A stretch of DNA of 6,185 nucleotides from JANYCG01 sp031418395 (lineage in GTDB: Bacteria > Pseudomonadota > Gammaproteobacteria > Burkholderiales > Burkholderiaceae_C): contig JANOXL010000324.1 in NCBI GenBank assembly GCA_031418395.1, forward strand, positions 1-6,185. The letters are read 5' to 3'. Numbering within the stretch: position 1 is the first letter of the stretch; each line of letters begins with the position of its first letter. A model generated the notes under the pieces. It saw only the letters and a list, made by a program, of their open reading frames with translations, made no database searches and was not told where the DNA came from. This document shows positions 4,312 through 6,185 of the stretch, one piece after another. The translations under genes and the position numbers were made by a program.

Positions 4312-6185
4312 ATGCGCGCAGGCATGGATTTCAAAACCCTCTCCATTGACGAAACCATTTGGGCCATTGGGAGCCTGGCGCAGATCAACCGCCTACCATT
4401 TGACAAAGACCTGCTGGTGCAAGGTTTTCCGCCGCCCTATCGTTTCGATTTGTTGCCAGATGCCCTGGCGGGCTTGGGCTTCAAAACCAAGTTGCTAAGG
4501 TTTACCCCCCCCCAATTCCTACAAAGCGCTCACCAAACAAGTCAAGCTGCCCTGTCTGATTGAACTGCAGGGTGACTCGGTCGCGGGCGCACCGCAAAGG
4601 GCACCACAAAGCGTGCAGCAAAACACGCGGCAGAACACGCAAGTTTTCACACGGCATTTGGCCATGGCCGTCAAGCTCGACACCGATGGGCTGTGGTTGT
4701 TCTTCCCCGGCGCGACCGAGCCCAAAAAATTGGGCTTTGCCGAACTGGCGGCTACAGCCACCGGTGCCGGCCTGTTCTGTGAGCCCCAAGTCAAACCCGT
4801 GGACGACCCCGACATCGGCGGCACCCAGGCGTTTGGCTTCAAATGGTTCATCCCGGTGCTGCTGAAACACAAAGGCATTTGGCGCGACGTCTTGACGGCC
4901 TCCCTGGTGATCCAGCTCATCGCCTTGGCCACGCCCCTGTTCACCCAGGTCATCATCGACAAGGTGGTCACCCACCAGACCGCCAGCACCTTGGCGGTGA
5001 TCGCCGCCGGGCTGGTCATCTTCATGCTGTTCAGCGCCGCGCTCACCTGGGTGCGCCAGTACCTGGTGCTGCACACTGGCAACCGGGTCGATGCCCAATT
5101 GGGCTCGGCCGTTTTCGAGCATTTGTTCCGGCTGCCCTTGCGTTACTTCGAACACCGGCCCACCGGGGTGATCGCGGCCCGAATGCATGCGGTGGAAACC
5201 ATCCGCGAGTTTGTCGCCTCCAGCTTGGTCACTTTGCTGCTGGACCTGCCGTTTCTGCTGATCTTTGTCGGCATCATGTTTTGGTACAGCGTGCCGCTGA
5301 CGCTGATGGTGCTGGCCATTCTGGCGCTGATTACGCTGATTTCCATTATCGTCGCGCCCATCTTTAGGGAGCGGCTCAACCACCAGTTCATGCTGGGCGC
5401 ACGCAACCAGGCGTTTTTGACGGAATACATCGCCAGCCTCGAGACGGTGAAGAGCCTGCAGATGGAGCCGCAACTAGGCCGCCGTTACCGCGGTTACCTC
5501 GCCACCTACCTGGAAGCCGGGTTTCACACCAAACAAATCGGCAACACCTACAACGTGGTGGCCGGCATGTTGGAGCAACTCATGACGATGCTGGTGCTAT
5601 GTGGCGGTGCCTGGATTGTGATGAAAGGTTCTCTCACCGGCACGGTAGACCCCGATGCCGAACCCTTCACCATCGGCATGTTGGTGGCCTTCCAGATGTT
5701 TGCCAGCAAACTGAGCCAACCCATGATGCGCCTGGTCGGCCTGTGGCAGCAGTTCCAACAGGCCAATATCTCGGTCAAACGCCTGGCCGACATCATGAAC
5801 GCGCCGCCCGAGCCCTATGCCACCGCACCCAGCCGCGAGACCAAACGCCTGGGCTTGGTCGAGATCATGAGCCTCGGGTTTCGGTACGCCGAAGATCGCC
5901 CGTTTCTCTACGACAAGCTCAACATCACGCTCAAACTAGGCACGACGACCATGCTGGTCGGCCCTTCCGGCTCGGGCAAGTCCACCTTGGCCAAACTGCT
6001 GCAAGGCTTCTACGTGCCCACCAGCGGGCAAATTCGCATCGACGGCACCGACATCCGCCATCTGGCCGCCAATGAACTGCGCGCCTACTTTGGCGTGGTG
6101 CCCCAAGAAACCAACTTGTTCAGCGGCAGCATTTACGACAACCTGGTGTTGGCCAACCCGCAGGCCAACTTTGAGCAGGTGGTGC
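4312..6185 (+). CDS. type I secretion ABC transporter/ATPase (HlyB/LapB class), frameshifted at a C9 run and cut by the window end
   Basis: An inner-membrane exporter that with an HlyD-type adaptor and TolC-type channel would secrete large proteins such as RTX toxins or adhesins. The N-terminal part (4312-4504, IWAIGSLAQINRLPFDKDLL, FPPPYRFDLLPDAL, GFKTKLLRF) is a C39-peptidase-like domain without the catalytic Cys, as in HlyB, where it binds substrate rather than cutting a leader. That frame stops at TGA 4561. The protein resumes one base out of phase (NSYKALTKQVKLPCLIELQGD from 4514) and stays open to the edge. With eight instead of nine C the whole would be one protein of about 624 visible residues: membrane helices from about 190, GPSGSGKST Walker A at 550-558 (Lys556), and Q-loop Gln598. 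Signature and Walker B motifs lie beyond the window. ATG 4312 and ATG 4324 are the only starts after the in-frame stop at 4282; neither has a good ribosome site. ATG 4664 could restart a shorter form lacking the N-terminal domain. Family assignment is very secure; whether it is functional is not. Confidence 0.88.
4505..4513 (+). repeat. run of nine C that breaks the secretion gene's frame
   Basis: The run follows TTTA and precedes AATTCC. Before it the protein is family-like in the frame of 4312, and after it in the frame of 4514, so one extra C (or a two-base loss) is the simplest explanation. Such runs are prone to slipped-strand mutation, polymerase slippage and sequencing miscounts. Confidence 0.95.

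Noticed and set aside
4140..4406. 88-residue open frame on the minus strand covering the spacer and the start of the secretion gene
   Set aside because: It runs antisense to well-supported coding sequence, shows no recognisable domain, and its end falls in the non-coding spacer; more likely a chance frame.
4719..4736. AGCCCAA-AAAA-TTGGGCT hairpin as a terminator
   Set aside because: It lies inside the transporter coding sequence and is followed by TTGCC rather than a T run; probably codon coincidence.
4843..5367. 174-residue plus-strand open frame in a different phase
   Set aside because: It is out of phase with the transporter domain and reads as His/Arg/Ala-rich shadow sequence.
4502..5473. 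323-residue minus-strand open frame opposite the ABC transporter
   Set aside because: The plus strand encodes a clear transporter; the minus translation is Gln/His/Asp-rich low-complexity sequence typical of an antisense shadow in GC-rich DNA.
1..6185. CRISPR array, tRNA, rRNA or insertion sequence
   Set aside because: No regularly spaced repeats, cloverleaf, rRNA-like segments or transposase sequence were seen on either strand.

Overview
The window is GC-rich bacterial coding DNA with one sharply AT-rich interruption. Codon use, dense ATGA and 2-base gene junctions, and the protein types fit a betaproteobacterium of the order Burkholderiales, perhaps Comamonadaceae. That placement is inference from style; no rRNA or other marker is present.

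Bases 1-4022 hold four same-strand genes that look like one catabolic operon whose beginning lies upstream. In order they are: the C-terminal third of a NicX-type (2,5-dihydroxypyridine 5,6-dioxygenase-like) iron protein; an alpha/beta hydrolase in the position where N-formylmaleamate deformylases (NicD/PicE) often sit; an acyl-CoA dehydrogenase-fold flavoprotein; and an AMP-forming acyl-CoA ligase. The first three are joined by a 4-base overlap and a 2-base gap, which suggests translational coupling. The combination suggests ring cleavage and hydrolysis of an N-heteroaromatic or similar compound, linked to CoA activation and flavin-dependent oxidation of an acid. The true substrate cannot be read from the sequence.

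Bases 4023-4311 are non-coding. The first part is extremely AT-rich (23 G/C in the 120 bases 4021-4140) and holds a candidate promoter and short ATATAC repeats. The second part has three small dyads just ahead of the next gene. No convincing intrinsic terminator was found after the ligase gene.

From 4312 to the window end runs a type I secretion ABC transporter (HlyB/LapB class): a degenerate C39-like N-terminal domain, a six-helix membrane domain, and an ATPase domain with Walker A and Q-loop; the signature and Walker B motifs lie past the edge. The gene is out of frame as given. A run of nine C (4505-4513) separates the N-terminal part (frame of 4312) from the rest (frame +1), and eight C would restore one continuous protein. 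This is the most interesting feature: a sequencing slip, a decayed gene, or a poly-C switch (phase variation, or +1 slippage at proline codons) controlling an exporter of large surface or secreted proteins.
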